This document shows positions 1 through 6,546 of a stretch of DNA of 6,828 bases, one piece after another. A program made the translations under genes and the position numbers. The DNA is taken from contig MUZZ01000223.1 of NCBI GenBank assembly GCA_003266075.1, positions 1 through 6,828 of the forward strand. The letters run 5' to 3'. Source of the DNA: Methanosphaera sp. rholeuAM74. Lineage in GTDB: Archaea; Methanobacteriota; Methanobacteria; Methanobacteriales; Methanobacteriaceae. Below the pieces are notes generated by a model that was not told the DNA's origin, made no database searches, and saw nothing but the letters and a program-made list of their open reading frames with translations. Position 1 is the stretch's first letter. The number at the start of each line of letters is the position of its first letter.

Positions 1-153
1 GGTACAGACTACGCAATACCAGTATTACACTTAGCACAACTATACGGATTAGCAATGGGATTAACACCAGAAGACCTAACACTCGACAAACAAATAGTCG
101 ACCCAACAGAATTAGTTGAAAAAATGAACACACCAAGAGAAGAAGCTGAATAA
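1..153 (+). CDS. hdrB: CoB-CoM heterodisulfide reductase subunit B, C-terminal 50 residues (5' end outside window)
   Basis: The frame is open from base 1 to a TAA at 151-153 and gives 50 residues. The stretch GTDYAIPVLHLAQLYGLAMG, followed by a TPEDLTLDK segment, matches the HdrB C-terminus as I know it from Methanobacteriales, where it follows the second CCG cysteine motif. HdrB carries two noncubane [4Fe-4S] clusters and reduces the CoM-S-S-CoB heterodisulfide in the cytoplasmic HdrABC-Mvh complex, the last step of methanogenesis. No cysteines fall in the visible part, so catalytic competence cannot be judged here. Codon use is rich in C-ending codons (GAC, CTC, GTC, AAC), typical of highly expressed genes in such AT-rich archaea and unlike most of the surface-protein genes downstream. 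The charged tail (NTPREEAE) extends slightly past the usual end. A TfrB or HdrD-like paralogue with the same C-terminal fold is a less likely alternative. Confidence 0.85.
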   Translation, partial: GTDYAIPVLHLAQLYGLAMGLTPEDLTLDKQIVDPTELVEKMNTPREEAE

Positions 154-167
154 GCATATTCTCATCA

Positions 168-190
168 CTTTCTTTTACTTTTTTTTATTT
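168..190 (+). terminator. T-rich transcription terminator after hdrB
   Basis: Beginning 14 bases after the hdrB stop codon is a pyrimidine tract with a run of four T (173-176) and a run of eight T (179-186). Archaeal RNA polymerase terminates at oligo-T on the non-template strand without needing a hairpin, so this is a plausible 3' end for the hdrB transcript. No stem-loop is visible before it. Confidence 0.5.
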
Positions 191-693
191 GAATCCATAT
201 TTTACTATATTTTTCTTCAAATCCTATACCTTGGGAAGTCTTAGCTATTTCTAAACGAAATCCGATAACGATACCCATATTTTAACGATATTTTCCATCT
301 AAGTACTATGATAACTATGGCATTTATCATTCATCATCAAAAATCATTTAAAAATAACTTACTGAAAGTATGTTCATTTTAGCTATGGTTAAAGCATTAT
401 CTTCTTTTGAACTTCTACTTAAAGCAATTAATAGATTATTAGAATAATTGGGTAGTTAGTTGTTAATATGGCTATTGATGTGGAAATCAAATTATTTATT
501 TTCATAAAAATAGAATAGATATACAAGTTAAGTTTAATAATGATAACAATCAAACATACCTATGATGATAAAGATTTATTGTTTATCATTAAATCTAACT
601 TAAATATGGATATGTAGCTATTAAATAGTGTTAGTTAATGTATACCTTTTGTTTCATATAATTTTCAATTCCCGTTGAAGAACTACGAAATCA

Positions 694-712
694 TAAAGTA
701 ATACTTTAAGTA
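694..712. repeat. Pair of overlapping short dyads (operator-like)
   Basis: Bases 694-708 read TAAAGT-AAT-ACTTTA, a perfect 6-bp inverted repeat with a 3-base centre. Overlapping it, 702-712 reads TACTT-T-AAGTA, a second 5-bp inverted repeat, so the two are mutually exclusive as hairpins. Such compact symmetry is the shape of a dimeric transcription-factor site, but in sequence this AT-rich it may be chance. It lies about 190 bases upstream of the next gene. Confidence 0.2.
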
Positions 713-725
713 CATATTTAATAAG

Positions 726-758
726 CCCATCATACCCATGACTATTTTTGTTTATGGG
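726..758 (+). repeat. Short inverted repeat with two alternative left arms
   Basis: CCCAT occurs at 726-730 and again at 735-739, and either copy can pair with ATGGG at 754-758. The inner pairing has a 14-base loop containing a five-T run. G/C-containing arms are unusual in this otherwise A/T stretch. An eight-T run follows at 786-793, so a transcript through here could fold and stop, but the stem is only 5 bp and the distance is large. Confidence 0.2.
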
Positions 759-894
759 GATATTTAAGTTCTATGTTAATCAATATTTTTTTTCGTCATG
801 AGGTAATCGTATAGTTACTAACTACTATTTCACATTTTGGGAATAATGAACTACTTATTTGAAAAACTGTAACGTATATGATTATACTAAAAAT

Positions 895-911
895 CAAGGA
901 TGTTTAAATTG
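895..911 (+). promoter_or_regulatory. Ribosome-binding site that leaves two possible starts
   Basis: The purine stretch CAAGGA (895-900) is the only Shine-Dalgarno-like element near the start, but it runs into the ATG at 900. The in-frame TTG at 909-911 sits eight bases beyond the element, a much better spacing, and would give a protein three residues shorter beginning with KLKN. Both versions keep a complete signal peptide, so sequence alone does not settle the choice. Confidence 0.35.
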
Positions 912-2447
912 AAATTAAAGAATATAATAATCCTAGTCATGTTGTTATTGGTAGGATTAACAGTAGTAAGTGCTTCGGAAGTTAACGATGACACAACTAA
1001 TGTTGAAACACCAACAGAAGAAACAACAGAAATAACGGAAGTATCACAACAGAGTGGTACTGATAATAATTATAATAGTAACAATAATATCGGAAATGAA
1101 GAATTACTTAATGACCCACCTGTTCAAAAGACAATAACACCAAGTAGTTATTCAACCGATATTCAAAACATAGCTACTTACGATATAGTTACATTTGATG
1201 GGGTATTTACTACATTTGAAACAAATGGACTTTTAACAATCCCACATGATGTCAACATAACATCAACAACTGGGTCTAAATTTGAAGATACACGATTTGT
1301 CATTGCTTCAAATAATGTTGTAATAGAAAATTTAACAATAGAAAATGATGATGGAACAAGTGGTTCTGTAATCTCCACATATGGATATAACAACATTCAA
1401 CTAGCTAACAACGTAATCACGTTCACAAAAACAACAGCTGGAGAAACTATAGGAATCAAACTAAACTCAACAAACACTTTAAACATAACTAATAATACCA
1501 TTACTATCAATGGATACCCACAAGATAGATATGATCACACAACATGGGCTTATACAATATACAACACAGCTTTAGTAGTGGATAACGCATATGATGTAAA
1601 CATCACAGAAAACAGAATAACAGCAACAGCATCTACACCTACACAATCATCTGGAACAAACGAGGGAATGAACATAAGAAATGCTTATGATGTCAAAATA
1701 GAAGAAAACAATGTAACTGTCTCTGGTGGAGACTACAACTATGCAATAACAATAGAAAACGTATACAACAGTAACACTTCATACAACAAACTCATTTCAA
1801 ATAGTGAAAACTATGCTGCAGGTCTACAATTAATATGTGTTAGTGATTCAAAAGCAACGCATAATGTAATTACAGCAACAGCACATAACACAACACTAAA
1901 CCCAACAAGTGGAGAAGCAATTGCTTATGGAATATACTTAACGAATAATTATGCTCCAGCAGTATCTAACTATAATATTGTAGAATATAATGATATTACT
2001 GTTCAATCAACTATAGGATATGGTATAGAGGGTTATTTAATCGATGATAATGAAATAAAGTATAATAATATTAATGTGATAGGTACTAAAGTAATGGGTA
2101 TAGGACTATATAATTCATCATTGAATGAGTTAGAGTATAACATCATATCTGTAATGGCTAGTTATAGTGATGATTTAAGTTATGTCTATGAACAGATTCC
2201 TCCAGAAACAACAGGAATAAAAATTGTTGGAGGTGGCAATTCTTCAGTAAATATCGTTGATTATAATACAATAACAGTATTGGATTTATTAAATCCTAAT
2301 ACAGCATATGCTGTAATAGTAGAAGCTGATTCCAATTATGTTCAAGAAAACCATCTTATTTCTAACAATGCTTTATTCCAATTATTAACTGGTGATAATT
2401 CAGTATCCAATTTAGGTACGGATAATGAGATTTCTAGAAATGATTAG
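900..2447 (+). CDS. Secreted beta-helix adhesin-like protein (515 aa), without Ig repeats
   Basis: This is a probable cell-surface or secreted protein of the methanogen adhesin-like family; ligand and exact role are unknown. Residues 1-25 form a Sec signal peptide: a Lys-rich start, a hydrophobic core and VVSA-S at the likely cleavage site. Residues 27-76 are an acidic, Thr/Asn/Gln-rich linker. From about 77 to the C-terminus runs a right-handed parallel beta-helix of the pectate-lyase/NosD type, with repeated short turns such as NLTIEND, NNTITIN, ENRITA, ENNVTV and EYNDITV. Neighbouring coils are visibly related: NAYDVNITEN at 229-238 and NAYDVKIEEN at 261-270, 32 residues apart. Many N-X-S/T sequons would allow N-glycosylation. 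There is one cysteine, no C-terminal membrane anchor, no Ig domains and no pseudomurein-binding repeat, so it may be a shortened family member. TTG at 909 is an alternative start. The 1381-1940 block prefers AAC for Asn while both flanks prefer AAT. Confidence 0.85.
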   Translation: MFKLKLKNIIILVMLLLVGLTVVSASEVNDDTTNVETPTEETTEITEVSQQSGTDNNYNSNNNIGNEELLNDPPVQKTITPSSYSTDIQNIATYDIVTFDGVFTTFETNGLLTIPHDVNITSTTGSKFEDTRFVIASNNVVIENLTIENDDGTSGSVISTYGYNNIQLANNVITFTKTTAGETIGIKLNSTNTLNITNNTITINGYPQDRYDHTTWAYTIYNTALVVDNAYDVNITENRITATASTPTQSSGTNEGMNIRNAYDVKIEENNVTVSGGDYNYAITIENVYNSNTSYNKLISNSENYAAGLQLICVSDSKATHNVITATAHNTTLNPTSGEAIAYGIYLTNNYAPAVSNYNIVEYNDITVQSTIGYGIEGYLIDDNEIKYNNINVIGTKVMGIGLYNSSLNELEYNIISVMASYSDDLSYVYEQIPPETTGIKIVGGGNSSVNIVDYNTITVLDLLNPNTAYAVIVEADSNYVQENHLISNNALFQLLTGDNSVSNLGTDNEISRND

Positions 2448-2451
2448 ATTA

Positions 2452-2478
2452 TTTTTTTTTATTCTTAATTTTTTTTTT
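2452..2478 (+). terminator. Two poly-T tracts between the surface-protein genes
   Basis: Nine T (2452-2460) and ten T (2469-2478) lie in the 43-base gap between the stop at 2445-2447 and the next ATG at 2491. Oligo-T is the archaeal termination signal, so the first transcript probably ends here at least partly. The second tract abuts the ribosome-binding site of the next gene, leaving no room for a promoter in the gap. The second gene must be read through from upstream or be driven by a promoter inside the first gene. Confidence 0.5.
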
Positions 2479-2487
2479 GGAGAGAGG
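2479..2487 (+). promoter_or_regulatory. Ribosome-binding site fixing the start at 2491
   Basis: The sequence GGAGAGAGG lies directly after the second poly-T tract and three bases before ATG 2491. It is the strongest purine-rich Shine-Dalgarno element in the window. It favours 2491 over the upstream in-frame ATG at 2425, which would overlap the preceding gene and put a Phe-rich stretch translated from poly-T ahead of a normal signal peptide. Confidence 0.7.
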
Positions 2488-2490
2488 AAT

Positions 2491-5400
2491 ATGAATAAAT
2501 CTAAATTTTTAATGATTGGTATATTATTCTTATTTATAATGGTGTCCCTATCTTCTTTATCAGCTAGTGACTTGAATGCTACAGAGGATACTGGTGCAAG
2601 TAGTATTGACACACATACTAATGATAAAAATGTTAAAAGTGATGTAAGTACACCGAAAACGATTACGCTCACTAACAAGAACTTTAATCAATATGTAACC
2701 AATGGTGAATTTAATGATGAGGTTTCTGATGGTGATACGATTGATGTTGATGGTATGTTTGATAGTTCTAAGTTCAGTTTAAACGTTAATAAATCATTGA
2801 ACTTCATATCATCTAAAAACAATTCAAATATTAGTTTGTATACGAGGAGTACTGATTTCTATGGTGATGCTACTGGTGGTCAGTTAACATTTGGTCATGG
2901 TGCTAGTGGTAGTAACATAACTAACTTGTATTTCTATAATACAAGGGTATCTTTCAGTAACGTTTCTAATGTGTATGTAAATAATGTTAGTGTTATTAAT
3001 GAGGATGCCGTGATAGGTTCTGGTACTGGTCATTTTACTGTTGGTTCGTTATCTGATAATGTTACTGTAGTAAATAGTTACTTCTATACTAAGGATAATG
3101 GTCAACATAGTACGATGGTGTATACTGGAACTAGTAATTGTTTGTTTGAAAACAACACTATTGTAGGTGTTGGTGCTTTGGGTAATCTAGTTTATCTCAA
3201 CGCATTCAATGCTGCACCTGATTTAGAAACTCTAACATATCTTAACAAGAATTTCACTATGAGGAATAATTTGATTAATGCTACTGATGCTCCAGCTCAA
3301 GTTACGTGTTTTGCCATTTGTCTAGAGGGTGCAAATCATTTGATTGAAAACAATACTGTATTATATGCTGGTGCGTCTCTCAATCCGATTTATGGTGGTG
3401 GTGGTAATCTAGCAAATATCACCATTAAAGACAATAATTTCGGCAGAGTTTTACTTGGCAGTAGTGGAATTATCGTAGTAAATTCAATTGAAAACGTAAC
3501 AGTAATAAATAATAACATTACGACATTGCTAGTATCTAAAACAAATGTATATAATAATACGATTGGTTCACTAGAAATTCTTTCTGATGATTGTATTATC
3601 GAAGGAAATGATATTAGAAACACATTAAACATCACAAACAACAACATTTTAATAAATAACAACACCATAACATCAATGAATGATTATACAATAATTTCTA
3701 CTGGTGGAAACGTTTCAGTAACAAATAACAAACTAGCATCAATAAGATATTACGGTGATGCTTCAATAAATGGTGAAGTTATAACAGAAAACAATACAAA
3801 TGCTATAAAAAGAATAGATATAACAGATGATAACATATTGGATTTCGGAACATACACTTCATCAACTAATCTTCATAAATTAAATTCTGTTTTATTGAGG
3901 GATTCGCATGTTTTCTTAAATTTATTAAGCGTTAATATATTAGATTTGACTGAGAATTTCACTGTGACAGTTATTAATGCTCCTAACTTATATAGGTTAG
4001 CGTTAAGTCCTAATATGAACGTTACTGTGATAAATACTTATCTACCATATACATCCCTAGTTGGACCTTTGAAGGGGGTTGCATTTATAGAAAATTCTAC
4101 TTTCCTGTCAGGTGCATATATGTTTACACTAATGTCTGGTTCAAGGGTGGTACGTAATGTCACATTAAACAATGTTGTTTTTCTAAATAATACTGATGAT
4201 ACTTACATATTATCTGATTTTGTTGATAGTCCATCAATAAATAACGCTAAAACTTATACTGGATTCTTTGATTCAAGTACTTATAGGCTTTTAAGCACTA
4301 TCCCTAATAATTGTAATATCATTGTCAGGAAATGTAATGTTACATATGATAATCCTATGATTATTGATAAGCCTGTTAATATTACTAGTTATGATGGTGC
4401 TATTGTGAATGCTGATGTTACCTTTGCTCCTGGCTCTGAGGGGTCAAATATTAGTGGTATGGTAGTTAATGGTGCTTTGAATGTTCAGGCAAACAATGTC
4501 AATGTCTTCAATAACACGGTTAAACGGCTTGTTATGAGTGATTGTATGGGTTGTGTTGTCTATGAGAATGTGTTTAAGACTACTAGTACGGCTGTTGAGT
4601 TGTCTGGTGTATTAAGTAGTACTATTAGGGATAATACTATCAACACTACTGCTGATTACACGGTATCTATTGATGATGGATCTTTGGATAACGTTGTTTC
4701 TGGTAATGTATTGATTGCTAATGGTAATGTTAATGTGTACTCTGTTAGTGCTAATCTTAATGATAATACTGTTGTGAATAACACTCCTCTTTTGAAGACG
4801 AATATTAGTATGGAGTTACCTAGTTCAACTTTACTGAATACTCCGACTCCTCTTAACGTGTCCATCTCATATGATGGTGTTTTAGTTGATGGTGGTCGTG
4901 TTCTAGTCTTAGTTGATGGTGTTGAACAACTTAACACCACACTTACTGGTGGTAGGCTTGAAACTACTGTAACTCCTACACAGAAGGGTGTTAATGAGGT
5001 TAAGGTATGGTATTATCCTGAGGATGTTTACGCTGTCATTAATCATACAGAAAATCTTCAGGTGAACGCTATCCAATCAGATATTAACATCACGGATATA
5101 TCTAGTGCTAGGGTCGGTGAAGTTGTAACGGTTAGTGCTGTTGTCAAGGACGTTGATGGCAACAACATCGCAGATGGTGAAGTAATATTCACGGTCGCTG
5201 GTGATGAATATAGCACGCCAATTATGGATGGATTAGCAAATGTCAATATAACTACAAAGGAATCATACTTTAACGCTGAAATAGTTGCCTACTATCCGGG
5301 CAGTAGTGTTATCGATAATTCTAGTGACAAGACTGTCTTAACGTTATCTAAGGGTGACTCTATTGTAAGCTTTTCACAGATTGTTAATGATGATTCCATA

Positions 5401-6246
5401 TCATTGATTGCAAGTGTAACTGATATTAATGGTATTGCTGTGAATAATGGTGTTGTATACTTTAAGTCAGATAATTATACCCGTGCTGTTTCAATTGTTG
5501 ACGGTGTAGCAGCATATAATATTACACCAATTCCTGAAAAACACGTATTGTTCAATGCAACTTTCAGAAATAACAACGCATTTGAGCAAAACTCTGTTGA
5601 AGTTCTTCTAAAAGTGCCTATAATTCCTACGGTAATAGTGAACACTACTGAATTTATTGTTGATACTCTTTCCAGCATCGATGCTGTATTGTATTATGAT
5701 ACTGATGTAGCAACAGATATTAATGATGGTAAGGTTTACTTCAAGGTCAACGGTAAGATTCTCAGGGATTCCAGTACGGGTAGGATACTTTATGCTAGTG
5801 TGACTGATGGTGTTGCAAGCCTTGAAAACTACAGTATTCCACGTTCATGGGATAATGATACGGTAATTCAGGCTGTTTTCACTGGTAATGCTGAATATGA
5901 TTCATTGAAGAGTAATGTCACTGCCATAATTGTAAACGAGTTTAATAATAGTGGGGGTGAAGTTCAGAGCATTTCAGTTGATAGCGTAAGTGCTGGTATT
6001 GGTGAGTCAATCAGTATAACTGTCAATGTTGAAAACATCGTTGACGGTAAGGTTGTTCTCAAGGTCAACGGTAAGACTGTTAAGAGTGCTGATGGAAAAC
6101 TCTATGCGAAGGTTGATGGTAGCACTATCACATTCAATTATACTGTTCCAAAAACTTTGAAGGCAGGTCAATACGAGATTAAAGCAGTTTATACTGGTGC
6201 ATCTACCAAACTTGATGCTGAAGCTACTTTGACTGTTAGTGTATAG
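2491..6246 (+). CDS. Large secreted adhesin-like protein: beta-helix plus five Ig-like repeats (1251 aa)
   Basis: Probable extracellular adhesin-like protein of a Methanosphaera-type methanogen; binding partner unknown. Residues 1-25 are a signal peptide (Lys near the start, hydrophobic core, SLSA-SD cleavage site). Residues 26-55 are an acidic linker. A Pro-Lys-Thr-Ile-Thr motif near 55 opens a parallel beta-helix running to about 770, with recurrent FENNTI, IENNTV, ITNNNI and RDNTIN turns and many N-X-S/T sequons. Five Ig-like beta-sandwich repeats follow, at roughly 771-861, 862-955, 956-1043, 1044-1157 and 1158-1251. They share a D/N-G-x-V-x-F/L-x-V-x-G core and Y-x-G/P-type endings, the style of archaeal and bacterial Big-type domains. 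All eight cysteines lie in the beta-helix, including CMGC at 685-688. The protein ends in the last Ig strand with no transmembrane anchor or pseudomurein-binding repeat. The start is fixed by the strong ribosome-binding site. Composition shifts along the gene: A/C-rich near 3460-3870, G/T-rich near 4360-5040. Confidence 0.88.
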   Translation: MNKSKFLMIGILFLFIMVSLSSLSASDLNATEDTGASSIDTHTNDKNVKSDVSTPKTITLTNKNFNQYVTNGEFNDEVSDGDTIDVDGMFDSSKFSLNVNKSLNFISSKNNSNISLYTRSTDFYGDATGGQLTFGHGASGSNITNLYFYNTRVSFSNVSNVYVNNVSVINEDAVIGSGTGHFTVGSLSDNVTVVNSYFYTKDNGQHSTMVYTGTSNCLFENNTIVGVGALGNLVYLNAFNAAPDLETLTYLNKNFTMRNNLINATDAPAQVTCFAICLEGANHLIENNTVLYAGASLNPIYGGGGNLANITIKDNNFGRVLLGSSGIIVVNSIENVTVINNNITTLLVSKTNVYNNTIGSLEILSDDCIIEGNDIRNTLNITNNNILINNNTITSMNDYTIISTGGNVSVTNNKLASIRYYGDASINGEVITENNTNAIKRIDITDDNILDFGTYTSSTNLHKLNSVLLRDSHVFLNLLSVNILDLTENFTVTVINAPNLYRLALSPNMNVTVINTYLPYTSLVGPLKGVAFIENSTFLSGAYMFTLMSGSRVVRNVTLNNVVFLNNTDDTYILSDFVDSPSINNAKTYTGFFDSSTYRLLSTIPNNCNIIVRKCNVTYDNPMIIDKPVNITSYDGAIVNADVTFAPGSEGSNISGMVVNGALNVQANNVNVFNNTVKRLVMSDCMGCVVYENVFKTTSTAVELSGVLSSTIRDNTINTTADYTVSIDDGSLDNVVSGNVLIANGNVNVYSVSANLNDNTVVNNTPLLKTNISMELPSSTLLNTPTPLNVSISYDGVLVDGGRVLVLVDGVEQLNTTLTGGRLETTVTPTQKGVNEVKVWYYPEDVYAVINHTENLQVNAIQSDINITDISSARVGEVVTVSAVVKDVDGNNIADGEVIFTVAGDEYSTPIMDGLANVNITTKESYFNAEIVAYYPGSSVIDNSSDKTVLTLSKGDSIVSFSQIVNDDSISLIASVTDINGIAVNNGVVYFKSDNYTRAVSIVDGVAAYNITPIPEKHVLFNATFRNNNAFEQNSVEVLLKVPIIPTVIVNTTEFIVDTLSSIDAVLYYDTDVATDINDGKVYFKVNGKILRDSSTGRILYASVTDGVASLENYSIPRSWDNDTVIQAVFTGNAEYDSLKSNVTAIIVNEFNNSGGEVQSISVDSVSAGIGESISITVNVENIVDGKVVLKVNGKTVKSADGKLYAKVDGSTITFNYTVPKTLKAGQYEIKAVYTGASTKLDAEATLTVSV
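5741..6076 (+). repeat. Near-identical DNA in Ig repeats 4 and 5
   Basis: An 18-base stretch, TCAAGGTCAACGGTAAGA, occurs exactly at 5741-5758 and 6059-6076, 318 bases apart and in frame. Both copies encode the KVNGK core of an Ig-like domain, and a GGTAAGGTT lies just before each. This shows that the last two domains arose by duplication or are kept alike by conversion. Recombination here would remove or add about one domain (106 codons) without a frameshift. Confidence 0.75.
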
Positions 6247-6262
6247 TCTTACTTCACCTTTA

Positions 6263-6283
6263 TTTTTTTCATTTTCTTTTTTT
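6263..6283 (+). terminator. T-rich terminator after the large surface-protein gene
   Basis: Seven T at 6263-6269 and seven T at 6277-6283 follow the TAG stop (6244-6246) within 40 bases, with no hairpin. A further run of seven T at 6344-6350 and five T at 6354-6358 could act as backup. This fits oligo-T termination in archaea. Confidence 0.5.
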
Positions 6284-6546
6284 GGTTTTGCTTGTTCATA
6301 GATTGTATAGCACTTTTTCATTTGTATTTTATTTTGTGACATGTTTTTTTGGCTTTTTATTTTGCTTTAATCCCAACTTCATACAAAAAGATAAATAGAT
6401 GTTTTAGCAATAGCTTATCATAATAGTTTATGGAGAGTTGTTAGATACAAAAATTATAGTTGAATTAATCGGTGTATTTATTAAAAAGATTTTTCTGAGG
6501 ATATGAACAGTTTGTGGAGTATAATGCCACTATTTAGGATAGGCAA
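6284..6546. other. AT-rich intergenic stretch upstream of the hdrB remnant
   Basis: No gene is supported. The first part continues the T-rich 3' region of the surface-protein gene. After about 6385 the base composition evens out, and there is a promoter-like AAAAAGATAAATAG, a TGGAGAG purine element at 6431-6437 and a 22-codon frame from TTG 6438 to the TGA at 6504-6506. An ATG at 6430 is closed after four codons. The 3' part may be decayed hdrB or unrelated sequence; I could not align it convincingly. Confidence 0.45.
6385..6398 (+). promoter_or_regulatory. Candidate archaeal BRE/TATA promoter
   Basis: AAAAAGATAAATAG resembles the A-rich BRE plus TATA arrangement of Methanobacteriales promoters and stands just after the T-rich terminator region, where a new transcription unit would begin. 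Transcription would start near 6415-6425, just before the TGGAGAG element at 6431-6437. No intact gene follows, only a short frame and then the damaged hdrB copy, so the promoter may be a relic. Confidence 0.3.

Larger units (their letters stand above)
154..899. other. 746-base AT-rich intergenic region without a convincing gene
   Basis: All frames are interrupted by frequent stops. The longest thing noticed on the + strand is a 25-codon ATG frame at 370-447 with no good ribosome-binding site. No tRNA, rRNA, CRISPR or transposase-like sequence was recognised. It contains the hdrB terminator, an imperfect direct repeat with the exact core CCATATTTTA at 195-204 and 275-284, two small dyads (694-712 and 726-758), and an eight-T run at 786-793 about 105 bases before the next gene. 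It presumably holds the promoter of the surface-protein gene, but AT content is so high that no single TATA/BRE pair stands out. It is longer than expected for a compact archaeal genome and may be a decayed remnant or a long regulatory leader. Confidence 0.6.

Noticed and set aside
370..447. 25-codon ATG frame in the intergenic region (hydrophobic, Lys-containing)
   Set aside because: No good ribosome-binding site, no recognised family, and frames of this length are expected by chance in AT-rich DNA.
468..518. 16-codon frame starting MAIDVEIK
   Set aside because: Too short and without supporting signals; could at most be a gene remnant.
154..899. CRISPR array, tRNA gene or insertion sequence in the long intergenic region
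   Set aside because: No regularly spaced repeats, no cloverleaf-like arms or T-loop motif, and no terminal inverted repeats or transposase motifs were seen.
1050..1110. Asn-rich AAT-repeat stretch considered as a microsatellite
   Set aside because: The AAT units are interrupted and explained by an Asn-rich linker after the signal peptide.
2425..2490. Upstream in-frame ATG giving 22 extra residues on the large surface protein
   Set aside because: It overlaps the preceding gene, translates the poly-T tracts as Phe, and has no ribosome-binding site, while ATG 2491 has a strong one and begins a normal signal peptide.
4656..4940. Minus-strand frames inside the large gene (also near 3390-3668, 5058-5246 and 5475-5678)
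   Set aside because: These are antisense shadows of a repetitive, codon-biased coding sequence, with no independent start signals.
6007..6342. Minus-strand frame of 111 codons across the end of the large gene
   Set aside because: Mostly antisense to the last Ig repeat, with the rest in T-rich terminator sequence; no ribosome-binding site or family resemblance.
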